NCBI GenBank assembly: GCA_030673355.1
Contig: DAOVJF010000183.1
Location: forward strand, 1 to 5,980
DNA: 5,980 nt
Source: Planctomycetota bacterium
Lineage (GTDB): Bacteria; JAJVIF01; JAPKYR01
Direction of reading: 5' to 3'
Shown: one piece after another, positions 5,490 to 5,980 of the stretch
How the letters are laid out: every line of letters begins with the position of its first letter
Position numbering within the stretch: position 1 is the stretch's first letter
Notes under the pieces: model-generated
The model's input: the letters and a program-made list of their open reading frames with translations, nothing else
Databases searched by the model: none
What the model was told of the DNA's origin: nothing
Translations under genes and position numbers: made by a program

Positions 5490-5980
5490 TCAAGCAATCG
5501 ATTCCGGCTCCAAAAGACCATAATTACCGTCTTTCCTTTTGTATACAAGATTAACATTACCTGAATCCGGATTAAGGAACAGGTGAAAATCATGACCGAG
5601 AAGCTCCATCTGGAGGGTTGCTTCCGACGGTGTCATTGGGCGAAGGATAATTTCCTTGGTCCTTGCGATATAAGGTTCATCGGGCTCACCGTTCCCGCCA
5701 GCCTTAGCGGATTCCGGTATGACCGGCATACCCTTGATTTTACCTGCCCTGCCCCGATTCCTCCTGGAGTTGTAAATCTTGGATTTGTACTTCTTAAGCT
5801 GCCTTTCCAGTTTCTCTACTACGATATCAATGGATGAGTACATACTTACCGTGGCTTCTTCAGCACGGATCACGGTACCGTTCACATGCATCGTGACCTC
5901 GGCACGCTGCGTATTTTCGATGGAGCGATTTTTTTCGACCGTGAGCGTGACATCCACCCCGTTAATGCTGTCGAAATACC
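5490..5980 (-). CDS. hpf: Ribosome hibernation promoting factor, long form, N-terminus cut off
   Basis: Long HPF binds the decoding centre of idle ribosomes and joins two 70S particles into inactive 100S dimers. The frame stays open to the window edge, so the gene continues beyond 5980, and the GTG at 5957 is not its start. The 162 visible residues begin YFDSINGVDVTLTVEKNR, followed by the rest of the ribosome-binding domain through NGTVIRAEEATVSMYSSID and the helix VVEKLERQLKKYKSKI. A flexible linker of about 30-35 residues comes next (RRNRGRAGK to GGNGEPDEP). The conserved C-terminal dimerisation domain then runs from RTKEIILRPMTPSEA through ELLGHDF, FLNPDSGNVNLVYKRKDGNYGLLEP to the stop. 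About 20-30 N-terminal residues are missing compared with the usual 175-190. In other bacteria it is induced in stationary phase or stress; its promoter is outside the window. Confidence 0.96.
   Translation of the reverse strand, partial: YFDSINGVDVTLTVEKNRSIENTQRAEVTMHVNGTVIRAEEATVSMYSSIDIVVEKLERQLKKYKSKIYNSRRNRGRAGKIKGMPVIPESAKAGGNGEPDEPYIARTKEIILRPMTPSEATLQMELLGHDFHLFLNPDSGNVNLVYKRKDGNYGLLEPESIA

Noticed and set aside
5199..5945. 12-bp exact repeat TTTCGACCGTGA at 5199-5210 and within hpf at 5934-5945
   Set aside because: About one 12-bp match is expected by chance in a window of this size, and the second copy lies in conserved coding sequence.

Overview
The window looks like chromosomal DNA from a rod-shaped bacterium. 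It has mid-range G+C by eye, tightly packed genes, actin-like MreB with MreC, and a long-form ribosome hibernation factor. Nothing here fixes the phylum. The combination of well-conserved housekeeping proteins with hard-to-place neighbours would fit an uncultured lineage, but that is an impression. There are no tRNAs, rRNAs, insertion sequences, CRISPR arrays or phage genes.

Layout, left to right. (1) 1-266, minus: the N-terminus of a multi-spanning membrane protein cut by the window edge. (2) 267-427: a divergent intergenic region with a self-complementary -10 block (TATAATTATA), a near-perfect 15-bp dyad and a good sigma70-type promoter for the gene on its right. (3) 428-688, plus: a small protein of 86 residues, perhaps a fragment of a flavin split-barrel (PNPOx-like) protein. 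(4) 739-5104, minus: a probable operon read right to left as mreB, a 321-residue four-helix membrane protein with a YPFD motif, mreC, and a zinc-dependent phospholipase C-like protein. (5) 5105-5489: 385 bp without a gene, holding a probable hpf terminator, a candidate mreB promoter straddled by an inverted repeat, and a duplicated ATGCATGC palindrome. (6) 5490-5980, minus: the C-terminal part of a long-form hibernation promoting factor, cut at its N-terminus by the window edge.

The main biological theme is the cell envelope. MreB filaments and MreC organise side-wall peptidoglycan synthesis. In this cluster an unrecognised membrane protein sits between mreB and mreC, and a phospholipase-C-fold protein follows mreC where mreD is commonly found. 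No mreD, pbp2 or rodA is visible. The best candidate for an undescribed system is therefore the pairing of the elongation cytoskeleton with a DUF4436-like membrane protein and a putative lipid-acting enzyme. Shared function is inferred from gene order and spacing only.
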